DNA of 64,000 nt from Rotaria sordida (taxonomy: Eukaryota; Rotifera; Eurotatoria; Philodinida; Philodinidae), in contig CAJNOL010000604.1 of NCBI GenBank assembly GCA_905250125.1, positions 1 to 64,000 of the forward strand, in the 5' to 3' direction. Below the pieces are notes generated by a model, which was not told the DNA's origin, did not search any database, and saw only the letters and a program-made list of their open reading frames with translations. Below, in pieces: positions 22,477-36,100 of the stretch (the first letter of the stretch is position 1; every line of letters starts with the position of its first letter). The translations under genes were made by a program, and so were the position numbers.

Positions 22477-25400
22477 ATGAATAGATTATTTTGTAACAAA
22501 GATAATACAGCTATGTTATTGGACCATTTTTATATTAATAAATATAGTTTATTATTTTTTTTCTGCATATATCATGGATGTCTTGTTATATTTATTCATT
22601 CTATTACTGTTGCACATCAACTTCCAATAGATATATTACCTCCGATACCCAGTAAACAAGATAAAACTCTATGGATTGGTGGTAAATATATTTTTTCTAT
22701 TTAAATATAATAATTTAATATTTTCTTTAAAGGAATGTTTCCTCAAACAGGCGAATGGGCAGGTGGTGAAGCTGCTTTTCCTGCAGCTCTTAAAGCTCTT
22801 GATCAAATAAATCAACGTGAAGATATTTTACCCGGTTATTATCTAAATTTGTCTGCTTATGATACAAGAGTAAATAATTCATTATTGTTTTTTTTTAATA
22901 TAAAAATTACTTTTTTTAATTTTTAATTAGTGTTCACCCGGTTTGGGTACAACAATTTTATATGAATTACTCTATAATAAAACATTTGGTAGTGTAAATA
23001 GTTCTATATTAATGTTACTTGGCCCAGCTTGTAGTCCCGTATCAACAGCTGTTGGTGAAGCAGCTAAAATGTGGAATTTAATTGTACTTTCATATGGATC
23101 AAGTTCACCAGCACTGTCAAATCGTGTTCGTTTTCGTACTTTTTTTCGTACACATCCACCTGCTACATTACATAATCCAACACGTATAAAATTTTTTGAT
23201 TTATTTGGTTGGAAACGTATTGCTATATTAATTCAAACCGAAGAAGTTTGGCAATCAACAGCTGAACATTTAGAAACATTAGCACGTCAACATAACGTTC
23301 ATGTAAGTAAAATAAATAAATATATAGTTACATTAAAAAAATTTTAAAAATAAAAATCTAAAAATTTATCTATTTTAAAGATTGCTGTACGACAATTATT
23401 TGATAATGATCCTTCACATGCTATTAGCAATTTAAAAAAGGATGATATTCGTATTATTGTTGGATTATTTTATGAAGAAAAAGCAAGAAAAGTCTTTTGT
23501 AAAGTAAGATATATAAATATTTAATTGTAAATAAAATTTTTATAATATTTTTCAAGGCTTATCAACAAAATTATTACGGAGAAAGTTATGTATGGTGGTT
23601 GATTGGATGGTAAATATTCTTGTGTTTTTTTCTTTTTCGATAAATAAAATTCAATCTATAAATATTTGCATATATATTTAATTATTTTAAGGTATGCCGA
23701 TAATTGGTTTGTTAAAGTACATGATGTTGAATGTACAGCTGAAGACATGTCTCGTGCAGTTGAAGGACATTTTACAACAGAAATACAAATGTTAACCGAT
23801 GCAACAACAAAAACTATATCAGGTTTAACAGCTCAAGAATTTATAACTGATCTTAATTCAACATTAAGACAATTATTTCCTACTAAACCTATTGAATCTA
23901 TTGGTGGTTATGTTGAAGCACCTCTTGCTTATGATGCAACATGGGCATTAGCATTAGCACTTAATCGTTCATTACAAAGAACAAATTTAGAAGAATGGAC
24001 ATATGGAAATACATATATGAAAGAAATTATGTATGTAAAAAGAAAATGATTAGCATATAGAGTTATTTTTTCTTTTTTTTTGTTTTGTATATAGGATGGA
24101 TGATATGGAAAGAACAGATTTTTTTGGTGTTTCAGGTTCTGTAAAATTTGATAAATTAGGCAATCGAATGTCAAAAGTTGTTGTTGAACAACTTCGAAGT
24201 AAGTTTTATGAATTGTTATTGTTAATTAAATAAAATATTTTTATTTTTTTTTTATTTATTTTTCTTCAGATGGTCTTTATCATCGTTTGGCTCGTTTTGA
24301 TGCTGAAAAAGGTTCAATTGAATGGTTAAGTGGTGAAGAACCAGATGGTAGTCGTTGTTGGAATTATAAATATAATTATTCATCAAGTAATTTATATTAA
24401 AAAATTTATTTATGTTTAAAATTAAATTTTTTTAATTTGAAAGATAATGAAAAACGTCGTTCAGCTCCATTTGATCAATTACAAATTTCTCATCAAGTTC
24501 AAGAAATTTCTCGTCCATTATATTTAACAATGAGCTGTTTTGCAGCACTTGGTCTTCTTTTTGCTATTATTTGTCTTATACTAAATATTGCTTATCGAAA
24601 GCGAAAGTAAGAATAAATTATTTAACAAATTCAAAAAAGGAAAAGATTTTCTTTGGTTTTCAATAATTCTTTATTGAAGATTTATTTGGCAATCAAAACC
24701 AATGTATAATAATTGTGCTTTGATTGGTGGTATTATATGTTTAGCTGATGTATTTTTACTTGGAGCTGATAGTCAAACAGATAATCCAGCTCGTTTTGTT
24801 AAATTATGTCAAGTTAGAAATTATTGTTTTTTTTTTGTTAAACGATTTATTTAATTTATTTTTATATAATTTTTGCTTTTAGTTAAAAGGTTCACTTTTA
24901 GCTGCTGGTTTTTCATTATGCTTTGGTGGTTTATTAGCAAAACTTGTACGAACTTATCTTTTATCAACAAAAAAAACTATAGTTTGTGTTTTAGCATTCT
25001 TTTTTTCTTTGTCATTATATATTGCTTATATTCTAGAGTCATATTTGGTCAATGTTTGAACTTTTTATCATAGTTGGAAGTTTACTTCTTATTGATTTAA
25101 TTGTATTTGTTATATGGCATATAAAAGATCCATTACATTTTAGTTCCGAAGCAACACGTGAAGGTCCAATAACAAATGATGTTAAAACTGTTTATCAATT
25201 TCAACAATGTCGTTCAAATCATCATATGATATGGATTGGACTTTTATATTCTATTAAAGGTATATTAATTGTTATTGGAATTTATTTAAGCTATGAAACT
25301 CGAGCAAGTAAAATTGAAATGATAAATGATGCACATTTAGTTCGCATGTGTACTTATAATATATTTGTAAGTTAATTTCTTTTTAAATAAAAATAAAAAT

Positions 25401-26075
25401 AAAAATTTTTTTCTTGATAATATAATATAGATTGTTTGTTTAATTTCGGCATCATTAACACTTATTATTGAACGTAATCAAGATGCTGATTTTGCATTTG
25501 CATCCATAGCTATTATTCTTTGTTGTTTTGTCTCATTCGGTCTTATATTTTTACCAAAAATTTTATGTATTATTCGTGGTCGTGATCAACCCTTCTCATC
25601 AGTCGATAATAAAGCACATTCAAGATCAAATTCAGCTGGTGGTCATGGTACAAATCCTACAGTTCAACAATTAAGTAGTGAAGATGAAGAAAAATATCGA
25701 AAATTAGTTTCAGAAAATGAACAACTCAAATCATTAATTTCTGAACGTGAAGCACGTGTCAATGAATTAATACAAAAATTAAAACAACGTGGAAGTAATA
25801 TTGTTATACGTGATGTTCAACGATTTAGTGGTAGTCTTGGTGTTGGTCATACGTCGGCTATTCATGATGGAGATCTAACAAGTACAACTGATACAGCAGC
25901 TTATGTTATGCGACGTCGATCAACGTTTGTTAATCCGATTACATTGAGTACACGTATATCAAATGCTATACTCTCAACAAGAGCATCGGTAACAGATAAA
26001 ACGATTGAAGTACCAACAGAAGCAAATAATATTAAACGTGCATCAACATCAAAATATCGTGAATCTGTTTGTTGA
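22477..26075 (+). CDS. GABBR1: GABA-B receptor subunit 1 (class C GPCR)
   Basis: Metabotropic GABA receptor subunit that binds agonist and works as a heterodimer with subunit 2. Thirteen exons: 22477-22681, 22733-22869, 22931-23302, 23381-23503, 23557-23609, 23692-24030, 24095-24198, 24270-24386, 24444-24606, 24680-24812, 24883-24981, 25037-25366 and 25431-26075. They total 2,820 bases, or 939 aa. A hydrophobic N-terminal segment (around residues 24-45) precedes the Venus-flytrap domain. That domain has [24 protein letters not shown] and TLHNPTR, as in subunit 1. GABA-contact positions appear kept: Ser152, Ser171-173, Tyr269 in GLFYE and Glu372 in EAPLAYDA. Seven membrane segments run from about 505 to 770, then a C-terminal coiled coil (about 808-850, [15 protein letters not shown]) for dimerisation. 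The coiled coil and the DADFAFAS segment favour subunit 1 over subunit 2. The donor GTTTGT at 24982 is weak. Confidence 0.96.
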
Positions 26076-28604
26076 AAAGAAATATTTCTAGAAAGAAAAG
26101 GAAGAAGAAGAAGAAAACAGTTTTATAAGAATATAGAATACTTTTTTTGGATGTATATAAATATGTATTTATATTATCTGTTGAATAAGTATTAATCGAA
26201 TTCAGCCGGTATCTATTGAAAATAAATATCAGTTTGCAAGTTTATTTTTTTCTTTCATTTTTTTTTTTGATAGATGGAATTTACAAAGATATTTTACATA
26301 TGACTCAATATAAGATTGAAGTGAACAGAGTTGTGTGACAAATGGATTAATATCGATTATTGTTATGCAAAACATTTGCTATTTGAATAGATTTGAATAA
26401 TTTTTTTGATTAAACAATGAAATAAAAATATGTGCAATTATATAGACTATCAACTTGTAAGATTATTTCTTAATAATTCTAATCGTAATATTCTTACTAG
26501 AGTCTAACTTTTATCTTAGATAGAAATTATACTGTATTTCATCATGTTCTTGTATTTAAATCGTAGAATATATACAATTTATATAGGTTTCGCTTAGTTT
26601 CAAAATTTATTTAATATACAATAGAAAAGTATGAAATTTGCTGCATTTAACTGTCAAAGGATCCTTCATGTCATCTTAACTATGAGTTCTATATTATCAT
26701 ACCATCCGTAGACAGAAAATTCTATTGTTACTTTAGGCTGACACGGGCGTAATGATGTTCATTATGTAAAACGGATGCAAAAAGAAAATCAGACTGCTGA
26801 TTTGTTAAAAATAAACGTAGTCTTACCTTACGCAAAGTTGCCAATAGAAATCAATTGATTATAATGATTGTCAATATGAATGAATGGTGCATGCATACCA
26901 GAGACGTTGACAAGACTAGCCCATTTTGATTCAACTCTCCCGACTCATGCTCCATAGATGGCTTGGACATTTGACGTGTCACGGGCTTATGGGCTAGATA
27001 TTTTCATGATTTACACGTTTCACGGATCGGCTTATATTTTTACGTCTACCTATGGGTTGAACTCGTTTACAAATTGTGCTTTTCATTCTTTATTCCTTCG
27101 TTCTGCATATAATTACGTCCACTATTCATGCCGTTTCTTTGTTTCTATGCTGATTTAGTTGCTTTTAATGTTTCTGTCATTCTTCATCGCTTGCATTCTT
27201 TCTATTATTTGCTCTCATTATATCTTCATTCTAGTCATTCGTCTACTTGTTTTGAAGCATATACACCATAAATGCATTTTAGATATGGGTATAGATCTTC
27301 TCTTTTACGCACCAAACCAAGAAACCGAACCCACACGCACACTCGTACAAAACAAAGCTTTTCGAAAGATATGTTATTAGGTCGTTTAACGTTAAAAAAA
27401 TGTAAATTAAAGATGTGTAATCTAGTTATTTTTCAAATTTTTTCTGCAATTATCGTCATTATATTTATAATCAAAGTGGTATCTACTATATTAACATTAT
27501 ATTATATAAATTTAGATCCCACTTTTAACAGACTTTCATTCGCTATAAAATTCACTTTTATATCTCTCAGAGTTTATACTGTACTCCGTAGCAAAATATT
27601 TTTCTTCAGTCTATATTTAGAGATTTTCTCGAATCATGAAAACAGATGATACCTTAGTCTTAGCTCTATAAAGCTCATATTGACATTGAAAACATGAAAT
27701 TAGTCACATATATGTATTAGAGATAATGAATCGCAGAAAAAAAATAAAAATAAAAAATTGATGTCTTCAATTCGAATCAAAATTGTAGAAGAAAACGATG
27801 AACTAACATATCAAAAGTATTGAATATGAAGAAAGAAGTGAATTGTTCATAGATGAAATGAACATGTAATTGTCTTTGTAATTTGATCGAAAGTTGTTTC
27901 CAATCACAATCCGAAATATATATCTGGAATAATCAATTTCTCGTCATTCAAATATATTATATTGAAAATAAAATTTTATCAAAATACAAGTCATTATTTG
28001 AACCTGATTTATTTATAAAAAGTGACGAAAAGTAATCTTAACTACAACAATGAAAAAAAGTAGAAAAAAAATGACTTCGATTGACTAGTACATTACCATC
28101 CAACATTTATTTTTAATGAAAATGATAAAAATGTTAGTCGACATTCTTGAATTTATTCTGTCCGGATTCTTGTTTTTCTTGATTGATTGGACAAAATTCT
28201 TTTTAATCCTAAAAGTCACATAAGATTCTTTTGACAAGAAAGAATAAAAGATTCTTGCCTGATCTTCAAGATACATCGCTCGATGTCTTTATGTACATAT
28301 GTATATCAATGTCTATACATGATTTATTCATTTTTAAATAAGAACAGTTAGTGGTTATTGTGCTCACTTAAACAAACAAAAGGTATTCTTTTCGAATAAC
28401 GCATGAGTTGCATGTCAACATCAGATAAGTGAAAATATTTAATAGTAAAGATGCATTTATTGACATATATTAACGAGTTAAAAGATAGTTGATTTTAGAG
28501 TTTTCAAATACAACTTTATCAAAGTAATGGCTTAATGATATACCAATTATTATCGATTCCGGGTGACACATATGAAGAAGACGAATTATATTAATAGATA
28601 TATA
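26076..28604. other. Intergenic region downstream of GABBR1
   Basis: AT-rich, with no recognised gene or RNA. Several 60-125-codon open frames (26958-27158, 27159-27380, 27272-27649) are hydrophobic low-complexity translations of T-rich DNA and show no family motif. AATAAAT at 26221 could serve as polyadenylation signal for GABBR1. Confidence 0.5.
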
Positions 28605-28813
28605 CAGGGGTGGCGCGAGTCAACTAACATTGGGGGGGTGTAGCGAAATTTTTTGGACTAGAAAGACGAAGTCTGCAATTTTTCGGGGGTGTAACATTGT
28701 TTTTGGTGACAAATGGAAAAAAATTTCCTGATTTTGTTGAACAAAAAAACAGAAATTTTTGAAGATTGGGGGGGTGTTGCACCCCCGACTACCCCCCGGT
28801 CGCGCCACCCCTG
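28605..28813. mobile_element. hAT-like MITE with 8-bp target duplication
   Basis: 209 bases bounded by CAGGGGTGGCGCGA and its complement TCGCGCCACCCCTG. They are flanked by the direct repeat GATATATA at 28597-28604 and 28814-28821. Subterminal G/C runs (TTGGGGGGGTGTAGCG and TTGGGGGGGTGTTGCA) occur as direct copies. The CAGGGGTGG terminus and 8-bp duplication are typical of hAT elements. No coding capacity remains. A separate family from the element at 10215 because the terminal repeats differ. Confidence 0.88.
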
Positions 28814-28897
28814 GATATATATATATATTATTGATGTAAATAAAATATTTTAATCATCTCTTCTTAATTTTCATCTAAATAAAATAACTCATGTGAT

Positions 28898-29235
28898 GAA
28901 AACCGGCGGTTAACCGCGGTTTTACCAGCCCGATTACCGGATCCCATCGCTACAATTTACCGTGGTAAACCACCGGTTTTGACGAGTACCGCGGTTTACC
29001 GCTAAAATGAACCGGTTCGCCGATGATCATTGACATTCGGTTGCTCCAAATCATTGATTTTGCTATTTTAAATGTTTTTTTTCTTGTATCTTTCCATGTC
29101 ATAAAAATGCTCGAAAAAATCGCCGGTTTACCGCGGTTTTACTGATCCAATTACCGACTTCTGTTACTGCAATTTATCGCGGTAAACCGCCGGTTTCGAT
29201 AAATACCGCGATTTACCGCTAAAAACTATCCGGTA
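28898..29235. repeat. Two-copy repeat built on ACCGCGGT/CCGGTTT palindromes
   Basis: Two degenerate direct copies, about 28898-29020 and 29120-29235. Each runs CGGTTTTAC...CCGATTACCG...CAATTTACCGYGGTAAACC..CCGGTTT...TACCGCGGTTTACCGCTAAAA. The core TTTACCGCGGTAAA is itself palindromic, so each copy is made of inverted and direct CCGCGG-centred motifs. Unusually GC-rich for this window. Origin unknown; it could be a mobile repeat or a protein-binding array. Confidence 0.65.
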
Positions 29236-29639
29236 TTTACGATATGAGAACGGATGCGCCAGATATAATGGCCGCGCTTTGCATTTCAATTTTCATTTAC
29301 TTAATATGTTGTATTAAAAAAACAAAATATACCACAAGATGCAGCGTGAAAAGCTCTACAATTTACATAGTCAAGCTTATTGTAATTGTGTTCAAAAAAA
29401 AAAGTAAAATTTTATATGACCGAGTTTCACGTGGTCGAAATTGGTTGGCTCAAAACTTTGCCCATTTTGAAAACTCAAAAGTTAAGTATAAAATGAGCGA
29501 TCTTGTGTAAATTGTAAAACTTTTTACGCTATATCTGATGCACCCATTATTTAGTATATCATTTTTCTGTCTTTCTTTTTATGTGTACTTATTCTTTTTA
29601 TCATTTATTGCTTGTTTTCTAATAAGCATGTCAGATTCA

Positions 29640-30120
29640 ACAAAAAAAGAACTCACGCAAGAAAGTCAAGAAAAAAAAGGAATCAGACCAACATTCAAGA
29701 AGAAAAGCTTATTAGTGCAGCCCTTTTTGGGGTTGAAATGTGGAACTCACATAAATTTTTTAGCCTCATTAAACTCATACAAAATACATAAAGTGGAAAT
29801 TCTCATAGACTATAGTTGTTTTATTTTTGCATTTCAAACAGAATTTTTTACTTTTTGAAGAGAAAAATTTGCTAAGGTCTGTAATGACAGAGAGAGTCGA
29901 AAATTTCGACTTAAAGCTTACACTCACTATTTTCTTCGAAAATATATGTGAGTTCCACAAAAGCATCAGGTAAGAAATTCAAGAAAAAAAGGACCCAAGC
30001 AAAAATTTAAGAAAAAAAAACAATCAGACATGAAAGTTAAGAAAAAATGCATCAGACTGAATTCAAGAATACAAGAATATTGTCTGATATTCAAGAAAAA
30101 TAAAAATCTCGAAAGAATAT
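29640..30120. repeat. Degenerate short repeats and a 15-bp inverted pair
   Basis: Many imperfect copies of an ATCAGAC...TTCAAGAAAAAA motif lie at about 29,650-29,710 and again at 29,965-30,110. Between the two clusters TGTGGAACTCACATA (about 29,739) and its exact complement TATGTGAGTTCCACA (about 29,945) face each other. This could be a decayed element about 0.45 kb long next to the 3' end of the megasynthase gene. Confidence 0.45.
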
Positions 30121-30180
30121 ATTCAAAACGTTTGATTAGTGAAATAGTAGAAAAACTCTTGATTTTGAAAGGTTTTCATC

Positions 30181-33100
30181 TTAGAAAATATTGATTTCCT
30201 TCAATCGATTTACAATGATATTGACAGTTGGTATTTCAAGCAATATCGCATGAGTTCCATCGACTTGTTCAATGCGTAAGTTCGGCAATAAAGTTCTCCA
30301 AACTTTATGTTTCCTTTCATTTGGAGTTCTTGAATTGTTTTGTGTTAATGTGAACATAATTGTTTGATTGTCTAACATAATTTCATGTGAATTGACTGCT
30401 GATTCAAATGTATAATGTTGTAATGCGATCATTTGTGCTTTGATAACATCGAAAACTTTATCCGTCATCAGATCTGAATGATTTGTCAATGATGTATGAC
30501 CATTCTGTTTATTCAGATGAAATCGTTGTTTGATTTCTTCTAACATTTTTTGCATTAGAATGTCGACTTTTTCTTGTTCCACTAATGATGAATTATTGAA
30601 TGAATCCATCGAATCATTGAAACTATCATCTTTCATCAAATATTTGTAGATAAATTCTAAATTTTTCAATGAACCAAATTGATTATGATCAACTTGTTCG
30701 GATATGAAAGAAGTTTGTTCAGTAGGTATTGGAGGATCAATTAGAATCAATGATCGAACTGTTGCTTGATGTTTTTCATTCAATTGTCGAACCATTTCAT
30801 AAGCAACAAGTCCTCCAAACGAATACCCAACTAAATTATATGGACCAATTGGTTGTATTCGTTTCATTTGAAAGATATATTCTTCAGCAATGTTTGGAAT
30901 TGATTGAATTAACGATTCATTAGGTCCGTAACCACTAGCACGAAAAGCAAAAATTGATGGTGATTGATTTTGATAGGTTTCAACCATTTTCACTGCGAAT
31001 TTAATAAATGTTTCTGAGAGACCAATCATATCATGAATGCAAAATAATGATGATTTTGATGCTGAATAATACAATGGAGAGATGAGTGAAATACCTGTAT
31101 AATAGATTTGTGATTCGTCGATGGTTTCTTTCTCTGACAATGAATAATGATTAGTTGAATCATTACCAATATCGACTGATTGATCAATATTATTCAAATG
31201 AGGTATCATATTGACATTGGTTTGTCGATTCAAAAGTTTATTTTGAATATATAAAGCGAGATCACTGATTGAACTACCTTGTAAGAGATCGACAAGAGGA
31301 ATCATAACAGATGTTTCTTTTGCTAACCAAGTACGAATTTCAATAGCACGTAATGAATCCATTCCTTGATCGACTAGAGTTCTATCGAAATCAATACGAT
31401 CAGTATTTATTGCATTGAAAATTTTTGCAATACCGAGACGAATTTTAGTTTTTAGACTTTCAATATCCAATGCAATTAGATTAGTATCGTTGGATGAAAC
31501 TAATGTTTCTTGTTTTTCTTCTTTCGTATTAATATATTCATTGCCAAGATTATTCAATCTCAATGGTAAATTCATCGAAAGTAAAGTTCTCCAATCGACA
31601 ACAAACATTACTGGTGTCGAAATATTTCTTCTTTCTTGTTGAATTCGATGTAATTCTTCAATCATTAAAAAAACATAAATTGTTGGCAGTAAATGTATAC
31701 CTTGTTCTCGCATTAATTCAACAATCGATTGACCATGTTGTTGAAGATAACCAGCTCCAGAAATGGCTGGTAAACTAATGGAAAGTGCTGGAACTTTTTT
31801 CGAATACCATCGCCAATGAGCCAATGCATCAAGAAAATTATTTCCGGCATTATAATTCGATTGTCCTGAATCAGCAATATGATTTCGAATCGATGAAAAC
31901 ATGATAAAAAATTCAATGGGACACGAAATTTGTTCAGTTGCACAATGAAGATTCCATGCACCACGAATTTTTGGTTGCATTACCGTTGACAAGATTTCTG
32001 GAGTCATATTTTTTAATAAACAATCATGTAAAATCATGGCGGTATGAATGATACCACGAACTGGATAATGAGGATTTTGATTGATATGACGAATAACTTC
32101 GAGTACTTGATCGAATTCTTTTACATCGGCTTTCATCACTTGAATCGATGATTGATATTGTTCAGCCACTTGTTCGAGTTTCTTGCATTCTTTGTATTGG
32201 GAACTATTCTGATCCAATTCATCAATCGATCTTCTTGATAGAAGCACGATTCTTTTAACAGCACGTTCTTTTATCATCCATTTCGACATGTCTATGCTAA
32301 GACCACCTAAACCTCCACTGATCAAAATTGTTCCATGATTACAGACCGTATCCGAAAACATATTACCTAAAATTGAAATTGACATTGAAGACTTTTATAT
32401 CATTATTATGAGATCAATGTTCAATTTAGTTTTAGTTAAAACGAAAATAATCTCTTCATAGCTCTTCAAATCATTGATCAACTTAGGTATTTCAGAGTTT
32501 GATCAAATATTTTGACTGAATAAATCCCTTAAATCGACTTTGAAGAAAAAATTTTGAAAGAAGTTTTTAAGAAACATTAGTATCACATGTCTTTTTGTAT
32601 TTTTCTATTTTGTTCAAATAAACAAATTAAATTGATTCTAATTTGTAAATTCGTAGAATGACATTATGGATATGAAAAGTTTCTGCTAGAATTTCATGCA
32701 CAATATTCTAATGAAATATGTCAAACGTTATTGATTTGCGAGAAAGGATTCAATGTTCAGGTGAGACGAACTGAACTATCGATTCTTACACATAAAACTA
32801 ATTTCTCTTTAAGTCGAAATTTTCAACGAGAGAAAATTCAAAAATCTTGGTGGGTGTCAAGACAGACTGTAGATCTCGATCGATGTTTAAAGAAGTCCTA
32901 TTCAAATAATGTCAGCTAGAGACAAAATTTAGCAAGAATATAAAATTAAAAAAAAACAAACCTTGTTGATGTTGTTGTTGTTGTTGTTGTTGTCGTCGTC
33001 GAGTGTGAGAATTGTGCAGTTGTAAAGGTTGATCTGATTGACATATTCGAATGACAAATTTGCCGATATGCGTTGCTTTTGCATAGGTAGCAAAAGCATC

Positions 33101-36100
33101 TTGTATTTGTGATGCTTCAAATATTTTAATCGGCATTAATGGTTCGAATTTTTCTTGATGAGACATATCAGAAACATATTGAAGAAGAGTTTGAACTTTT
33201 TCTGGATAATATTTGTGTAATGTCACAGCATCGATAACATGAAAAGTAAGACCTGGACGCAATGATAATAATGATAATTTTGTATTAGCATAAACATCAC
33301 GTTTGCCAAGTTCAATAAAGTGACCGTATGGTGCGAGTAATTTCAATGATTCAGATATAAAATGACCAGAAAGTGAATTCACAATAATATCAACAACACC
33401 ATTTGGAGTTATTTGACGAACTTGTGTAACAAATGATAAATTTCGACTATTAAAAACATGTTCGATTCCACAATGTTCACGTAGGAATTGTCGTTTTTCA
33501 TCATTTCCAGCTGTAGCTATAATTTGGGCACCGACCATTCGACAATATTGAATTAATGCGAGTCCAACAGCACTTGCTGCTGAATGAATTAAAATGGTTT
33601 GTCCAGCTTGTAAATAAATACAATCACGTAAGCAATGAAATGCAGTTAAATAAGTTGGTAAAACTGATAGTTGTTCCATTGTTAAATGTGATGATGCTTG
33701 AGCAATTTCATTTTGATCGACAATTATTTGTGAGTGAAATGCTCCATTATTCAAAACTATTCCAAATATTTGATCACCAATGTTGAATTTCACTTGAGAA
33801 CCTTTTCGAATAATTTTACCCGAATAATCCATACCAACAGCTTTATCACTATCATATGGAGTTCGAACGCCTCGTAGATGGGGATGTAAACCGCGTACTT
33901 TTAACATATCTCGAAAAGTCAAACCGATACAATAAATTTGAATTTGAACCTGTGTTGGTGCGAGACTAATGTCATTCGGATCTTGTTCAGTACGAATCCA
34001 TTGAAGATCATTGATCAATCGAGATTTAGGCACTTGCAATCGAAAATGAACATGATCACTGTCTAAGTTCGGAATGATTGTTGTTGTCGTATTCAGTAGA
34101 TTTGATGAGTTTGATGGTTCGATCATTTGATATATAGGTAATAATCGTTGAATAATATTATCATTTTCACTTGAAGTTAAAATAACTTCTTCGTCACATA
34201 AATTATCTGATGAACACGAAATAGTCGAATTCATTTCATTGATTAATGCATTGATAAGAGCTGATGAGAAACTTGAAGTTTGAATGTCAATTAATTTCAT
34301 TCGATTGATTGGATATTCATTGATGAGTGATCGAGCAAAACCAATAATTGGTGATTGATTCAAATTCAAATGTTGACATTCATTTTTATTCATTAATTGA
34401 CCATTTTGAGTCAAAATAAAAATATTCGGATGATGATCGAATTTTACTTCGTATATCGATTGAATAATGTGCATCAATGTTCCACATCCAATTTCTTCTT
34501 GAGCTTGAAAATTTTGATTATTTTCTCCGTTCGAATTCAATGTTGGCAAATCTAATGACCAACCAAAAATCAAATTTAACGATGAATTATTTGAAACTGA
34601 TTTCTGTTTAATCAAATCTCGAATAGTTGAAGAAATCAAAGATATATTTTTGATCTCAATACATTGAAATCGATTGATTAAATTTTGATTCTCATTATTT
34701 TTTGTTGATAAATAAATTAAAATTAAGTTTTGTGGATTAATTTCATGTTGCAATAAAACAGTTGCAATTTGTTCGGCAAGTTTTTCCTTTTGATCGGCAA
34801 AGATAATCCAAGATTGTTCGTTTGATAATATATTTGTTGATGATGAGAATAATTCGAGTTCAACTGGTTTCCAAAATTCCCATGCACAAAAACGATTGAT
34901 CAATTCGTTGACATCGACTGTCTTTTTTGGATTCGTATTAAAAATCGAACTACTTTCATCGATTCTTTCAAATATAGATTTTTTCATTAGTTCATCTCGA
35001 ATTTTTTCTAATTTAAATCCACGAAATATCATTATCGAATTTGATGTTGATGTTGAACAAGACGATTCATTAGGACTACTGAATACAACAATGTCTGATG
35101 TATAAGTTTCTTCTGGTGTAATTCCTTTTATTGATGAATGTAGAGATTGAAAAGCGTATAGATTTCGTTTCTCTTGTTGTATAATAGAAAACAAAGTTTT
35201 CTTTCGATCACAAACGATGAGTTCTTCAATGCTAGCAGGAATTGCAGTTTCATAGAATTTAAGAGGAATAATAGAAATCATTCCTTGAAAAGAACCATCT
35301 ATGATCGCCGGATGGAACATATACTGTTGATGATTGTCATCATTTAAAAGTGATTTTGGAATAAACAATTCTGTCAATACTTCCGAATCTGTACTATGTA
35401 ATGTTTTTACACTTTGAAATCGAGATCCATATTTGAGACCACATTGAGCAAAATAAGTATATAAATTATTGATTTCATTTTCAGTCGTTGCTATTAACAT
35501 ATTTTTTTTAGTTAAATTTGATGATGATAAACGATTAAGAATCGAATTTAAATCATAGATTGAACTAATCAATGAGCCATCATCTTCTAAATGAATTGAA
35601 CCAGAACAATGCAAAGTCCATTCTTTTGATGAATAAATATTTAAGAAATTTTCATCATCAAACTTTGTTGTAATATCATTACCACTAATACCAGAGAGTC
35701 GAACAGTATCATTAGTGTATCGACGACTGTAGATGAAAAATTCACGAAATGGCATTATAATAACAGTTTCAATTTGGATTTGATTGTTTTCATCGAGACG
35801 AAGTGCATTCAAAAATTGAATATTTTTGAATTTAATAGATTGTTGTTGTGAGGATAGAAGAAATAGAAGTTGATTAACAGCTGCAATCACAAGTTCAATA
35901 AAACCAGCAGCAGGAAATAAAATACTTCCTTGAACAACATGATCACATAAATAAGAGTATTCAGCTGAATTTTGACTAAGTAAAAATCGATTTCTCCATG
36001 TTGGTGTTTGTGCTTCATTGTGCCAAAGACGATAACCAAGTAAAGGATGATGTTTCTTCATAATAGCTCGGCGTTTAAATACAGAATCTTTTGGTTCATA

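Noticed and set aside
29244..29510. 88-codon frame next to the CCGCGG repeat
   Set aside because: Hydrophobic patch from T-rich DNA; partly covered by possible inverted repeat ends (GATGCGCCAGATATA and TATATCTGATGCACC), so more likely repeat than gene.
32367..32385. ATG at 32385 as start of a separate KR-ACP-TE gene
   Set aside because: The acceptor AG at 32367-32368 joins exon 3 in frame (phase 1), and the KR begins just after it, so one continuous synthase is the better model.
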